DNA of 34,061 nucleotides from Salinimicrobium sp. (GCA_024635665.1 JAGXIM010000075.1:1-34061), one strand, 5' to 3'; positions 10,058-19,844 are shown, counted from the stretch's first letter. The notes: generated by a model from the sequence alone, not told the origin. Translations and numbers: made by a program.

Positions 10058-12112
10058 TTATTTCTCTGTAGAAGGTCCTTCCTCAGAATGATCTTCAGAA
10101 TTCGCACCCGTAGGAAGCCTTTTCTCGGTAACGGTTTCTTCCTTTACTGGCACCTTTTTTTCACTCGAGTGGCCGTCCATAATCTCATCCCGGCTTTTGT
10201 ATGGTCTCTTTCCAAAAATTTCTTCCAGGTTGTCTTTAAAGATCACTTCTTTATCGAGCAGGATTTCTGCTAATTTCGTCAGTTTGTCTTTGTTAGCTTC
10301 CAGTAATTTGAGCGCACGTTGGTACTGCTCTTCGATGAGGTTTGAAATCTCCTTGTCGATCAATTCTGAAGTCTTCTCGCTGTATGGCTTCGTGAAATTG
10401 TATTCACCTTGCCCCGAAGAATCATAATAAGTAAGGTTGCCTACTTTTTCATTCAATCCATAAACAGTTACCATCGCACGAGCCTGTTTGGTGACCTTCT
10501 CAAGATCGCTTAGGGCTCCAGTGGAAATCTGGTTGAAAATGACCTTTTCGGCAGCACGGCCACCAAGTGCGGCGCACATTTCATCCAACATTTGCTCTGG
10601 CCTTACAATCAGTCTTTCTTCTGGTAAGTACCAGGCAGCACCAAGCGATTGCCCTCGTGGTACAATAGTAACTTTGACCAAAGGCGCGGCATGTTCCAGT
10701 ATCCAGCTAACAGTGGCGTGGCCGGCTTCATGAAAAGCAATTGCTTTTTTCTCCTCTGGAGTAATAATTTTGTTTTTCTTCTCAAGACCACCCACAATCC
10801 TGTCAACGGCATCAAGGAAATCCTGTTTTCCCACGGCTTGTTTTCCATTTCTTGCGGCGATTAAGGCAGCTTCATTACAAACATTGGCAATGTCGGCTCC
10901 CGAGAAACCTGGGGTTTGTTTGGCCATAAACTCCGTATCCAGCTCATCTGCAACTTTCTTTAACGGGCGTAAATGCACCTCAAAGATTTCTTTTCTTTCT
11001 CTTACATCCGGCAGGTCCACATAAATTTGGCGGTCAAACCTTCCGGCCCTCATCAACGCTTTATCGAGAACGTCTGCCCGGTTTGTAGCTGCAACCACAA
11101 TCACGTTGGCATTGGTTCCAAACCCATCCATTTCGGTCAACAGCTGGTTCAGCGTGTTTTCACGTTCATCATTGGAACCTGAGAAATTGCTTTTTCCACG
11201 GGCGCGGCCAATGGCATCAATTTCATCAATAAAGATAATAGAAGGGGATTTTTCCTTGGCCTGTTTGAATAGATCCCGAACCCTTGAAGCACCAACCCCC
11301 ACAAACATTTCCACAAAGTCGGACCCCGAAAGGGAGAAGAAAGGAACTTTGGCCTCCCCGGCTACTGCTCTTGCAAGCAAAGTTTTACCAGTTCCTGGAG
11401 GTCCTACCAGTAATGCTCCTTTTGGTATTTTTCCACCCAGCGCGGTATATTTATCTGGTGTTTTTAGAAAGTCCACTATTTCCTGAACTTCTTCTTTTGC
11501 TCCTTCAAGTCCCGCAACGTCTTTAAAAGAGGTTTTTACGTCGGTATTCTGGTCGAACAGCTTTGCTTTTGATTTTCCAATGTTGAAGATCTGCCCTCCG
11601 GCACCACCTCCGGCACCCCCGCTCATCCTTTTCATTATGAAGATCCAAATCCCAATAATGAGGATAAATGGTAACAAAGTTAAGAGTATATCGCCCCACA
11701 CATTTTGTTGGGATTCAAAGACTACCGGTGTTTGTATGTCGTTTTCGGCTTTTATTTCGCGAATGTTATCCTCCAGATTTTGAAGGTCTCCAAACTCAAA
11801 GGTGTAGGCCGGGGAATCCCCGCCAGGGAACAGTTCTTCCTGAACTGCCGCTTCATGCTCCGGTTTTGTCTTCGCTTCCTCCGTTAGGAATACCCGTGCC
11901 AGGTTTCGGTTGACGATCACCACTTTTTCGACATCTCCTTGTTCAAGAAAGTCCAAAAATTCGGCTGGGTTTGTCTTAGCTGGTTCATTAAAACCGCTTC
12001 CACTAAAGAAGTTTATTCCGAGGAAAACCAGTATGATTGCAGCATAAATCCAGTATGCACTGAACTTTGGCTTTTTAGGTTCTTTATTTTTTTTAGGTTG
12101 CTCTGTGGCCAT
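10058..12112 (-). CDS. ftsH: ATP-dependent zinc metalloprotease FtsH
   Basis: 684 aa; two TM segments, Walker A GPPGTGKT, Walker [21 protein letters not shown] zinc site. Confidence 0.98.
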   Translation of the reverse strand: MATEQPKKNKEPKKPKFSAYWIYAAIILVFLGINFFSGSGFNEPAKTNPAEFLDFLEQGDVEKVVIVNRNLARVFLTEEAKTKPEHEAAVQEELFPGGDSPAYTFEFGDLQNLEDNIREIKAENDIQTPVVFESQQNVWGDILLTLLPFILIIGIWIFIMKRMSGGAGGGAGGQIFNIGKSKAKLFDQNTDVKTSFKDVAGLEGAKEEVQEIVDFLKTPDKYTALGGKIPKGALLVGPPGTGKTLLARAVAGEAKVPFFSLSGSDFVEMFVGVGASRVRDLFKQAKEKSPSIIFIDEIDAIGRARGKSNFSGSNDERENTLNQLLTEMDGFGTNANVIVVAATNRADVLDKALMRAGRFDRQIYVDLPDVRERKEIFEVHLRPLKKVADELDTEFMAKQTPGFSGADIANVCNEAALIAARNGKQAVGKQDFLDAVDRIVGGLEKKNKIITPEEKKAIAFHEAGHATVSWILEHAAPLVKVTIVPRGQSLGAAWYLPEERLIVRPEQMLDEMCAALGGRAAEKVIFNQISTGALSDLEKVTKQARAMVTVYGLNEKVGNLTYYDSSGQGEYNFTKPYSEKTSELIDKEISNLIEEQYQRALKLLEANKDKLTKLAEILLDKEVIFKDNLEEIFGKRPYKSRDEIMDGHSSEKKVPVKEETVTEKRLPTGANSEDHSEEGPSTEK

Positions 12113-12129
12113 GCTCTGTTACTTAACTC

Positions 12130-12501
12130 TTAATAATTTGTTTCTATTGAAGTGGTCTTGGCGTCTCCCCAAAGACTTTCAATATCATAAAACTCCCTGA
12201 TGTGTTTCTGGAAAACATGTACTACTACACTCACGTAATCCATAAGTACCCATTCGGCATTTTCGGATCCTTCTACATGCCAGGGTTTATCTTTTATTGA
12301 TTTGCTAACGGTCTTTTGAATGGAATTTACTATGGCGTTTACCTGCGTATTTGAAGTTCCGTTGCAGATAATAAAATAATCGCAAACTGTATTTTCTATT
12401 TCCCGTAGATCCAGAATATCGATATCATTTCCTTTTACCTCTTCAATCCCTTTTATAATATGTGCAATAAGTATGTCGTTGTTCGCTTCTTTTTTTGTCA
12501 T
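12130..12501 (-). CDS. rsfS: Ribosome silencing factor
   Basis: GNDIDILDLREIENTVCDYFIICNGTSNTQVNAI...PWHVEGSENAEWVLMDYVSVVVHVF is RsfS/Iojap. Start placed at MTKKEANND; the ORF-track start (12522) is a TTG inside the -7 box. Confidence 0.94.
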   Translation of the reverse strand: MTKKEANNDILIAHIIKGIEEVKGNDIDILDLREIENTVCDYFIICNGTSNTQVNAIVNSIQKTVSKSIKDKPWHVEGSENAEWVLMDYVSVVVHVFQKHIREFYDIESLWGDAKTTSIETNY

Positions 12502-12519
12502 TAAATTTATTTCTTTGCG

Positions 12520-12527
12520 CAAAGTTA
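12520..12527 (-). promoter_or_regulatory. -7 box (TAACTTTG) upstream of rsfS-ftsH
   Basis: Perfect TAnnTTTG on the minus strand, 18 nt upstream of the rsfS ATG. Confidence 0.5.
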
Positions 12528-12574
12528 TTACTTTTTAAGGGTTTTAAAACCTCGTTTTCATAACATTTAACGAC

Positions 12575-12582
12575 TACATTTG
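12575..12582 (+). promoter_or_regulatory. -7 box (TACATTTG) upstream of birA
   Basis: Perfect TAnnTTTG, 13 nt upstream of the birA ATG. Confidence 0.5.
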
Positions 12583-12595
12583 TCTATTCTCTCGT

Positions 12596-13327
12596 ATGCA
12601 CCTTATCAAAGTTAATGCCATCCACTCTACCAATTCCTTTGCCCGGCAAATGTTTAGGGAAAATTCAAATATGCCTGCAACTTGTATTGTGGCAAAAATG
12701 CAAATGGAAGGTCGGGGGCAAAGGGGCACTTCCTGGGATGCTGAAGATGGGAAGAACCTTACTTTCAGTATTGTTTTTCCGAAACCAGGATTTTCCCCTG
12801 CACGGCAATTTTTGCTGAGTGCGGCAGTGGCGACCCATGTGGCCGGCGTACTTGAAAAATATCGACTGCCACGCCTCAAGGTGAAATGGCCTAACGACAT
12901 TATGTCAGCAAACTTGAAGATTGGAGGGATTTTGATTGAAAATGTCATCACCGAAGGTAGAGTGGTAGCTTCCATTATTGGCCTTGGGCTAAACGTTAAC
13001 CAGGAAAATTTCCCTGGGCTCCTGGCAGCAGGTTCCATGGCTTCTGTTTCTGGACAGCAATATGATCTGGATGAGGTGCTGGGGTCGCTCCTGGAAAATT
13101 TTGAAACCAAACTGGCAGCTTTGTCCGATGAAGATTCTGAAGCAATTTTAACCGACTACAAAAACCACCTTTTCCGAAAAGGCGTCCCTTCTACTTTTGA
13201 ACTGCCCGATGGCTCCTTCCTCACCGGAATCATAAGCGATGTCTCTGAAAGCGGAAAACTCCTGGTGCAAACCGAAGCTGAGGAGATAAAGGAATTTGAC
13301 CTGAAGGAAATCAAATTGCTGTATTAA
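12596..13327 (+). CDS. birA: Biotin--[acetyl-CoA-carboxylase] ligase, catalytic-only form
   Basis: 243 aa; GRGQRGTSWDAEDGKNLTFSIVF, KVKWPNDIMSANLKIGGILIEN, GLGLNVNQ. No N-terminal HTH. Confidence 0.95.
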   Translation: MHLIKVNAIHSTNSFARQMFRENSNMPATCIVAKMQMEGRGQRGTSWDAEDGKNLTFSIVFPKPGFSPARQFLLSAAVATHVAGVLEKYRLPRLKVKWPNDIMSANLKIGGILIENVITEGRVVASIIGLGLNVNQENFPGLLAAGSMASVSGQQYDLDEVLGSLLENFETKLAALSDEDSEAILTDYKNHLFRKGVPSTFELPDGSFLTGIISDVSESGKLLVQTEAEEIKEFDLKEIKLLY

Positions 13328-13412
13328 GGTCCTGTTTGTCTGATCAAGTGCTGTTTTTAAGCGCTAAAATTTCTTTGCGTTGAAATAACTTCCCGGGCAA
13401 CAAAGCTGGAGA

Positions 13413-13805
13413 TTATAGTTTCGACAGGTTTTCCGACAAAGTGCCAATGAACTTTTTTAACGGTCCTTTCAGCATCATGGACATCATGGTGTTGAATTTT
13501 CCATGGAAGAACAATTGTGCCTCACTTTGGTTTTCGCCGGCTGGCTCAATCACCACGTCAAGGGAAAAATTGAATTTCTCTGAAGTGGATCCTAAAACAA
13601 TAAATTCAGGTTCCCTGGTTTCTTTTATTTGCAATTGAATTTCGGGCATTCCTTTTAAGGCAAACGCAAAAGTATCCTGGGATTTGACCTCAAATTTTTC
13701 TTTGCTTTCGGGCATGATCTGTTCGTAGTTTTCCACATTGGTAAGAAAATCGAATACCTCCTGCTGGCTCTTTTGTACGCTGGCTTTATTGCTTTCTAAT
13801 TCCAT
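13413..13805 (-). CDS. SRPBCC family protein
   Basis: 130 aa; QKSQQEVFDFLTNVENYEQIMPE... START/SRPBCC-like start; immediately downstream of pyrE. Confidence 0.75.
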   Translation of the reverse strand: MELESNKASVQKSQQEVFDFLTNVENYEQIMPESKEKFEVKSQDTFAFALKGMPEIQLQIKETREPEFIVLGSTSEKFNFSLDVVIEPAGENQSEAQLFFHGKFNTMMSMMLKGPLKKFIGTLSENLSKL

Positions 13806-13809
13806 AACT

Positions 13810-14451
13810 TTATTTTTTCCAGTTTGCCGGGTCTTTCCGCCAGCTTTGCAAATGTTCGGCTTCAGCTTGGTTTATATAATTCGTTCTTTGGGCAGTTTCC
13901 AGGAGGTAATCGTAATTGCTAAGGCTGTGTAGTTCCACTCCCTCGGTTTCGAAGGTGTCCACAGCTGTTTCAAAACCATAAGAGAAAATAGCCAGGACGC
14001 CCTTGATCTGTGCCTTTTCTTCTTTCAAGGCTTTTACGGCATTCATACTACTTTTCCCCGTGCTAATAAGGTCTTCGATGACCACCACCGTCTGTCCTTC
14101 TTCCAGTTTGCCTTCAATCTGGTTTTGGCGTCCGTGGGATTTGGCTTCTGGCCTCACGTACACAAACGGGCGACCCAGGTACTCGGCCACCAGCATGCCA
14201 ATTCCAATTGCGCCGGTGGCAACGGCTGCGATAACATCGGGTCGTCCATATAGTTGCTCCACCTGTTTGGCCATGTTCTCCCGAATGAAATTCCGGATAG
14301 GCGGATACGACAAAACAATCCGGTTGTCGCAGTAAATAGGGGAGGTCCAACCGCCAGCCCATTTAAATCCTTGTTGTGGATCTAGTTTTATTGCTTTAAT
14401 TTGCAATAATAGCTCAGCAGTTTTGAGCGCTGTTTCCTTATCTAAAATCAT
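13810..14451 (-). CDS. pyrE: Orotate phosphoribosyltransferase
   Basis: WAGGWTSPIYCDNRIVLSYP; PRPP-binding VVVIEDLISTGKSSMNAV. Start placed at MILDKETALK (14451). Confidence 0.96.
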   Translation of the reverse strand: MILDKETALKTAELLLQIKAIKLDPQQGFKWAGGWTSPIYCDNRIVLSYPPIRNFIRENMAKQVEQLYGRPDVIAAVATGAIGIGMLVAEYLGRPFVYVRPEAKSHGRQNQIEGKLEEGQTVVVIEDLISTGKSSMNAVKALKEEKAQIKGVLAIFSYGFETAVDTFETEGVELHSLSNYDYLLETAQRTNYINQAEAEHLQSWRKDPANWKK

Positions 14452-14455
14452 ACTG

Positions 14456-14463
14456 CAAATGTA
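14456..14463 (-). promoter_or_regulatory. -7 box (TACATTTG) of pyrE, overlapping the NUDIX start codon
   Basis: Perfect TAnnTTTG on the minus strand ending 4 nt before the pyrE ATG. Confidence 0.5.
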
Positions 14464-15082
14464 TAAAGTTTTTGTAAATGATATTCCTATTATTCTGTCA
14501 ACCGAAAAGGATATGGGTGAAAAATATACATCTATCCCATTAAAAGAAATTAAATTTAAAAGGATTATCAAAAAAATCAGTCAGGGGAAGCTTTTATACG
14601 TCAATCTGTACCATTTAAAAGAAGAAAAGCTTTTGAAACATCTTTTCAGGAAGTTACCCGTGGTAACTGCTGGCGGCGGAATGGTTTTAAACCCTCAAAA
14701 TGAGGTTTTATTTATATTCAGGAATGGCCGCTGGGACCTTCCAAAGGGGAAGATCGAAAAAACGGAAAGCATCGAAGAAGGTGCGATTCGGGAAGTGGAG
14801 GAGGAAACAGGCGTAAAAAACCTGAAAATCACAAAATTCCTTCAAAAAACCTATCACGTGTTTCAGCGTAAAGGCCGATTTAAACTCAAGGTTACCTACT
14901 GGTACGAAATGACCACGGACTATTCAGGGGAACTAGTCCCCGAACAAAAAGAGGGCATTGAAAAAGTAAAATGGAAAAATTCTGAAAAAGTCCAAAAAGC
15001 ACTAAAAAAATCATATGCCAACATAAAACTGCTCTTTCCTGAAGAAATTTTACCGGTCCACTCGAAAGATGGGATACCTTAA
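14459..15082 (+). CDS. NUDIX hydrolase
   Basis: NUDIX box GKIEKTESIEEGAIREVEEETGV. Start placed at MYKVFVNDIPI (14459). Confidence 0.93.
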   Translation: MYKVFVNDIPIILSTEKDMGEKYTSIPLKEIKFKRIIKKISQGKLLYVNLYHLKEEKLLKHLFRKLPVVTAGGGMVLNPQNEVLFIFRNGRWDLPKGKIEKTESIEEGAIREVEEETGVKNLKITKFLQKTYHVFQRKGRFKLKVTYWYEMTTDYSGELVPEQKEGIEKVKWKNSEKVQKALKKSYANIKLLFPEEILPVHSKDGIP

Positions 15083-16801
15083 ATGCGATTTTTCATAGTG
15101 TTCGCTCTGCTTGTGTATCCATTGGAGCTGCGCATACCAACTGTTGGCAAATTCGGGTTCATTTTCCTTCTTTTTTAAGAATTCATCTTCGATTTGTGGA
15201 TAGTCATCCAGGAATTCCCGCGCAATTTCTTCAAAAACGTATGGAGAAAAGCCCTCCTTCTGCTGTAGAACGCTATCAAAAAAGTTCCAGTTAAAAAACG
15301 AATCCGGGGCCTGTGGTTCCAGGGTAGCCATTAGATATTTGGATGCTTTCTGTTTTAAGGGCACGAAAAAATCCCCTTTTTGGATACCCACCTTCTGCTT
15401 GCTTGCCGAAACTTTGGTGTTGGAATGTGGATAATGTCCTTCGTAAACCTGGCTTTCTGTTTCAAAATCTTCGATCCTGTAAACCTCCACCAGCAGGCTG
15501 GTGTCTTTTTCAAATTCCTGCATTTTCACTCCATTCAACTCCAGCAATTCCAGCACCGGCCACCATGCCTGCGGAATAATATATCCTTTTGGCAGGAAAA
15601 CTTGTTGGGTAGGCTTGTAATTGTTGTAGTATTCGATTTCCCGGGTGAAAGGCCTGTTGGTGTCATATTTTAGGCGCTCAAAGCCGGTGACTTCACTTTC
15701 AATACGTTCTGCTTCATATCCTTTAAATTGAAGGCTCGAGACATTGCTGCTATCCACTTCAAAATCAAAGACATATTCTTTTTGTTCGGGAAATTTCCTT
15801 CTCGCCTGTGCCCGCAACTTCCGTATCAATTCGGAATCTTCATCGGTAATATCTATCATGGACTGCAGAGTTTCGTAAGTGCCCCAAACCCGTTCTTCAT
15901 AAGGCTTGAGCATGTGTGTTTCTATCATCACGCTAAATGTGTCCCATAAGCTGGCGTAGCCGGTGGAATATCTTGGGATATCCAGGAACTGGGAAAATCC
16001 TTTTTCGGGGACCTCATTGAAAACATTGACATAAGGTGTAATATCCAGTTCTTTTTTCGCCAAAGCCTTCTCGAAGGCGGGCTTCATTTCGGTCTCTATA
16101 TACTTTCCTGCTTCCCCACCCATTTTGTTGTGCTGGGTAAACAAATGGGTGAGCGTGTATTGATAGTTGGCGCCGTTGGTCACGTGCGTATCAATAAAAA
16201 CATCGGGATCCAATAAATGGAAAATCTCGTAGAAACTGCGGGTATTTTTAGTATCGGCTTTGATAAAATCCCTGTTCAGGTCATAATTGCGGGCATTTCC
16301 GCGGAAACCATATTCCGCAGGACCGTTTTGGTTCGTCCGGGTAAAAGAATTCCTGTTAAGGGCGCCTCCCACATTGTAGACAGGAATGGCAGCAATTATT
16401 GTGTTTTCCGGAAGGGCGATCGAATCTTGCGCCAGGTCCCGAAATAGCATCATGGTGGCGTCGATCCCGTCACTTTCTCCAGGGTGGATCCCATTCATGA
16501 TAAGGAGGACGCTGTTTTTTTTCTTCAATTTTGGCAGGTCAAAATTCCCTGTTCTGCTGTAAATGGCGAGGTGCAGAGGTTTTCCAGTATCGGTTTCTCC
16601 AATCCTTCGCAAGCTAACGCTGGGATAGATTGCCGCCAGATTTGCGTAATAGTCGATGATCTCCTGGTAAGTAGCCGTTTCTGTTCCGCCCGAAGCCTCA
16701 AAAACAGTGGTAAAATCGTAATCCTGCTCCAAAATATAGTTGGAGAAGTCACAGGAGATGAAGCTAAGCCCAAGCAGCGCCAGAACCAGGATTTTTTTCA
16801 T
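15050..16801 (-). CDS. M14 family zinc carboxypeptidase-like metallopeptidase
   Basis: 583 aa; signal sequence ending SFISC (possible lipoprotein); MNGIHPGESDGIDATMMLFRDLA (HxxE zinc motif), RNARNYDLNRDFIKADTKNTRSFYEI, DTHVTNGANYQYTLTH. Confidence 0.9.
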   Translation of the reverse strand: MKKILVLALLGLSFISCDFSNYILEQDYDFTTVFEASGGTETATYQEIIDYYANLAAIYPSVSLRRIGETDTGKPLHLAIYSRTGNFDLPKLKKKNSVLLIMNGIHPGESDGIDATMMLFRDLAQDSIALPENTIIAAIPVYNVGGALNRNSFTRTNQNGPAEYGFRGNARNYDLNRDFIKADTKNTRSFYEIFHLLDPDVFIDTHVTNGANYQYTLTHLFTQHNKMGGEAGKYIETEMKPAFEKALAKKELDITPYVNVFNEVPEKGFSQFLDIPRYSTGYASLWDTFSVMIETHMLKPYEERVWGTYETLQSMIDITDEDSELIRKLRAQARRKFPEQKEYVFDFEVDSSNVSSLQFKGYEAERIESEVTGFERLKYDTNRPFTREIEYYNNYKPTQQVFLPKGYIIPQAWWPVLELLELNGVKMQEFEKDTSLLVEVYRIEDFETESQVYEGHYPHSNTKVSASKQKVGIQKGDFFVPLKQKASKYLMATLEPQAPDSFFNWNFFDSVLQQKEGFSPYVFEEIAREFLDDYPQIEDEFLKKKENEPEFANSWYAQLQWIHKQSEHYEKSHLRYPIFRVDR

Positions 16802-16958
16802 TTAGATCAATTTGTGGATGTAAACATAGCCAAAAACTTCAGAAGTCACCAACCCCATCGCGGTTTGGCTTTTGTTAAAGTAGGCCTAATGCAGCCTATC
16901 GGCTTTCTGTCGCTAAAAATAAAACTTATTTTAGCAGGTAGGATGATCTTTGGTAAAA

Positions 16959-16966
16959 TACTTTTG
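16959..16966 (+). promoter_or_regulatory. -7 box (TACTTTTG) upstream of the TonB-dependent receptor
   Basis: Perfect TAnnTTTG, about 50 nt upstream of the called start. Confidence 0.4.
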
Positions 16967-17016
16967 ATCCAATATTTTCCTGAAGTTCCCATTTATGCAT
17001 TGAAAACCCCAATCTC

Positions 17017-19302
17017 TTGAAAAAATTACTTTTCCTTCCTGTTCTTCTGTTTTTATGCGGAAACCTTAACGCTCAACAACTTAAAGGCCGTGTTTTAAAT
17101 GCCTTTTCTGAAGTTCCTGTGGAAAATGCCATTGTGCAAGCTGAAAATATCAGACAAACCACGACAGACCAAGATGGTCGCTTTACTCTGCAGACTACTA
17201 ATTTTCCTGTACAGCTACGAATCTTTGCGGCTGGTTATCAAAATAAAAAGCTACTAATCCAGGCACCAAATGAGGAGCTGCTAATTCTCCTGAATCCTAT
17301 TGCCGAACCCCTTTCGGAAGTTGTTTTGAGAAGCACTATCATTCCGCAGGAACTGCTGCAAACCCCGGCCTCTGTGAATGTCCTGACCACCGAAGATCTT
17401 CAAAGGACAGATGAAACCAATATTGTCCAATCCCTCAACAGGGTTTCGGGCGTATATGTGCACCAGGGGGCGATGAACACTAATAAACTTAGTATTCGCG
17501 GCGTGGGCGCACGTTCCCAGTACAGCACCAATCGGGTAAAAGCCTATTTTATGGAAATCCCGATATCAACTGCCGAAGGGGAAACTACCCTGGATGATAT
17601 TGATCCTGCAGTGATTGGTCGGGCAGAAATCATTAAAGGGCCCGCTTCCAGCGTTTATGGCGCCGGTTTGGGCGGGGTGATCAACCTCTATCCCTTAGAA
17701 GCAGAAGAGTTGGGCACCACTGGCCGCATTAAAACTACCTTTGGAAGTTTTGGACTGTGGAAGAAAACCCTGCAGGCTTCCCTGGCGTCTGAAAATTCTG
17801 GTTTTACAGCCACTTATAACAACCTGAAGTACGATGGCTGGCGGGACAACAGCAGTTATGAACGCAATTCTTTTACAGTTAGCGGGGAACTGGAAAGTTC
17901 CGAAAATAATTCGCTGTCTTTGCTTGCCCAGTTCACGCGTTTAAAGGCCTACATCCCGAGTTCGCTCAACAAGGAAACCTTTGAAAATGAGCCGGAATCT
18001 GCTGCATTTACCTGGGCTGCCGCCAAAGGTTTTGAATCTTATGACAAAGGACTTGTTGGTTTTTCCTACCTCCAGGAATTTTCTAAAGGCTTCACCAACA
18101 CTTCAAGCATCTATATGAATTTCAGGAATGGCTATGAGCCACGTCCATTTAATATTCTCAAGGAAGAGCAGGTGGCCACTGGTGCCCGTACAAAATTTAA
18201 CCTGAAAATGCCATTTTTGGAACCTTCAGAATTGAGTTTTGGAGCAGAGGTCTATCGGGAATGGTACAATATATCTACTTTTGAAAACCTGTATGAGGAA
18301 TTCCCGAACATAGGCAGCGTAGCGGGGAACAATCTTAGCAACAGTAAGCAAGACCGTCATTATTACAATATTTTCGCACAGTGGAACCTGTCACTTTCTG
18401 AAAAACTGGAGCTGGAAGCAGGAGTTAATTTCAACTCTACCAGTTATGAACTGGACGATCTTTATTATTCAGATGAAGTGGACCAATCTGGCGGGTACCA
18501 ATTTGATAATATCCTATCCCCACGGCTTGGGGCAGTTTATTCGCTTGCGCCGGGGAAAAATATGTACGCCTCCGTTAGTCATGGGTTTTCAACCCCAACT
18601 GTAGTAGAAACCCTGACACCAGAAGGTTTGATCAACACAAACTTGCAGCCGGAAACCGGGATAAACTACGAACTCGGGTTTAAAGGGAATTTTTTGAACA
18701 ACCGCTTATATTTTGAATTGGCCGTTTTTACGATTCAGGTGGAGAATTTGTTGGTGTCCGAAAGAGTCGGGGAGGATGAATATATTGGCAGGAACGCTGG
18801 AAAAACCGATCACAACGGATTGGAATTCCTGCTGAACTACAACTTTCAGATCACTTCGGGCATTAGCGCCCACACTTTTGTTAATGCCTCCTTTAATGAT
18901 TTTGAGTTTGATGAATTTGTGGAAGATGAGGAAGATTTCTCCGGAAATTCCCTGCCTGCCGTTCCCGATAAGAGCATCAATGCTGGCTTTAACCTAAAAA
19001 CAACCTCCGGATTTGCCCTTTTTGGAACCTATCAACATGAAGGAGAAATGCCGCTGAACGATCAGAATTCTTTGTTTACCAATAGTTATGACCTGGTGCA
19101 CCTAAAGGCTTCCTATTCCCCTAATATTTGGGAAAATTGGCAGACAGAAGTTTCTGCTGGGATCAACAACGTTTTTGACGAACACTATGCAGCTTCAATC
19201 GTCCCCAATTCTATAGGTTTTGGTGGCGCTGCACCACGTTATTATTATCCCGGGAATCCGAGGAATTTCTTTGTAGGATTGACTTTGGGATATGAGTTTT
19301 AA
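17017..19302 (+). CDS. TonB-dependent outer-membrane receptor with N-terminal carboxypeptidase-regulatory-like domain
   Basis: 761 aa; signal peptide, LKGRVLNAFSEVPVENAIVQAENIRQTTTDQDGRF, plug VNVLTTEDLQRTDETNIVQSLNRVSGV...RIEIIKGPASSVYGAGLGGVINL-type motif, terminal YPGNPRNFFVGLTLGYEF. Confidence 0.95.
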   Translation: MKKLLFLPVLLFLCGNLNAQQLKGRVLNAFSEVPVENAIVQAENIRQTTTDQDGRFTLQTTNFPVQLRIFAAGYQNKKLLIQAPNEELLILLNPIAEPLSEVVLRSTIIPQELLQTPASVNVLTTEDLQRTDETNIVQSLNRVSGVYVHQGAMNTNKLSIRGVGARSQYSTNRVKAYFMEIPISTAEGETTLDDIDPAVIGRAEIIKGPASSVYGAGLGGVINLYPLEAEELGTTGRIKTTFGSFGLWKKTLQASLASENSGFTATYNNLKYDGWRDNSSYERNSFTVSGELESSENNSLSLLAQFTRLKAYIPSSLNKETFENEPESAAFTWAAAKGFESYDKGLVGFSYLQEFSKGFTNTSSIYMNFRNGYEPRPFNILKEEQVATGARTKFNLKMPFLEPSELSFGAEVYREWYNISTFENLYEEFPNIGSVAGNNLSNSKQDRHYYNIFAQWNLSLSEKLELEAGVNFNSTSYELDDLYYSDEVDQSGGYQFDNILSPRLGAVYSLAPGKNMYASVSHGFSTPTVVETLTPEGLINTNLQPETGINYELGFKGNFLNNRLYFELAVFTIQVENLLVSERVGEDEYIGRNAGKTDHNGLEFLLNYNFQITSGISAHTFVNASFNDFEFDEFVEDEEDFSGNSLPAVPDKSINAGFNLKTTSGFALFGTYQHEGEMPLNDQNSLFTNSYDLVHLKASYSPNIWENWQTEVSAGINNVFDEHYAASIVPNSIGFGGAAPRYYYPGNPRNFFVGLTLGYEF

Positions 19303-19324
19303 AAACGCTTAGAACTTTTAGAAT

Positions 19325-19351
19325 TTTTCCAAAGTTTGAAACTTTGGAAAA
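19325..19351. terminator. Bidirectional terminator / palindromic repeat
   Basis: Perfect 13-nt inverted repeat TTTTCCAAAGTTT-G-AAACTTTGGAAAA between convergent genes. Confidence 0.7.
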
Positions 19352-19360
19352 GTTACCTAG

Positions 19361-19813
19361 CTATTTCTTAACGGCATCGGGCACCATGAAAGCGTAATCC
19401 CCGTTGTTTCTTATCACATCCCGCACCACGGTCGAAGAAATGTGGCTTTTCCCGGAGGAAGTAATAAAGAAAACGGTTTCAACTCCAGACATCTTGAAAT
19501 TTGTTTGTCCAATAAACTTTTCGAAATCAAGATCGGTGGAATTTCGAAGGCCGCGAAGGATGAAGCCTGCATTCTGGGATTTACAAAAATCAACTGTCAT
19601 GCCTTTGTAAGTCATGACTTCGATCTTAGGCTGATTTTTAAAAGTCTCTTTAAGAAACCGCACCCGCTCTTCCAGGTTAAACATGTATTTCTTATCAGAA
19701 TTCACCCCAATCGCCAGGATGATTTCATCGAACAACGGCAGTCCGCGTTCAATAATATCGACGTGTCCAAGGGTGATGGGATCAAAAGAACCGGGAAAAA
19801 CGGCTTTTTTCAT
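19361..19813 (-). CDS. coaD: Pantetheine-phosphate adenylyltransferase
   Basis: MKKAVFPGSFDPITLGHVDIIERG; ISSTVVRDVIRNNGD. Start corrected from 19891 to 19813. Confidence 0.96.
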   Translation of the reverse strand: MKKAVFPGSFDPITLGHVDIIERGLPLFDEIILAIGVNSDKKYMFNLEERVRFLKETFKNQPKIEVMTYKGMTVDFCKSQNAGFILRGLRNSTDLDFEKFIGQTNFKMSGVETVFFITSSGKSHISSTVVRDVIRNNGDYAFMVPDAVKK

Positions 19814-19836
19814 AATCTTTGGGAATGGGTGTAAGG

Positions 19837-19844
19837 CAAATATA
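19837..19844 (-). promoter_or_regulatory. -7 box (TATATTTG) upstream of coaD
   Basis: Perfect TAnnTTTG on the minus strand, 23 nt upstream of the coaD ATG; inside the over-extended ORF. Confidence 0.5.

Noticed and set aside
11106-11486. 126-aa plus-strand ORF inside ftsH
   Set aside because: Antisense to the ftsH AAA domain; shadow ORF.
12574-13110. 178-aa minus-strand ORF
   Set aside because: Antisense to birA; Ser/Pro/Arg-rich shadow translation.
16484-17020. 178-aa plus-strand ORF
   Set aside because: Mostly antisense to the M14 peptidase and runs across its promoter region; no recognisable domain.
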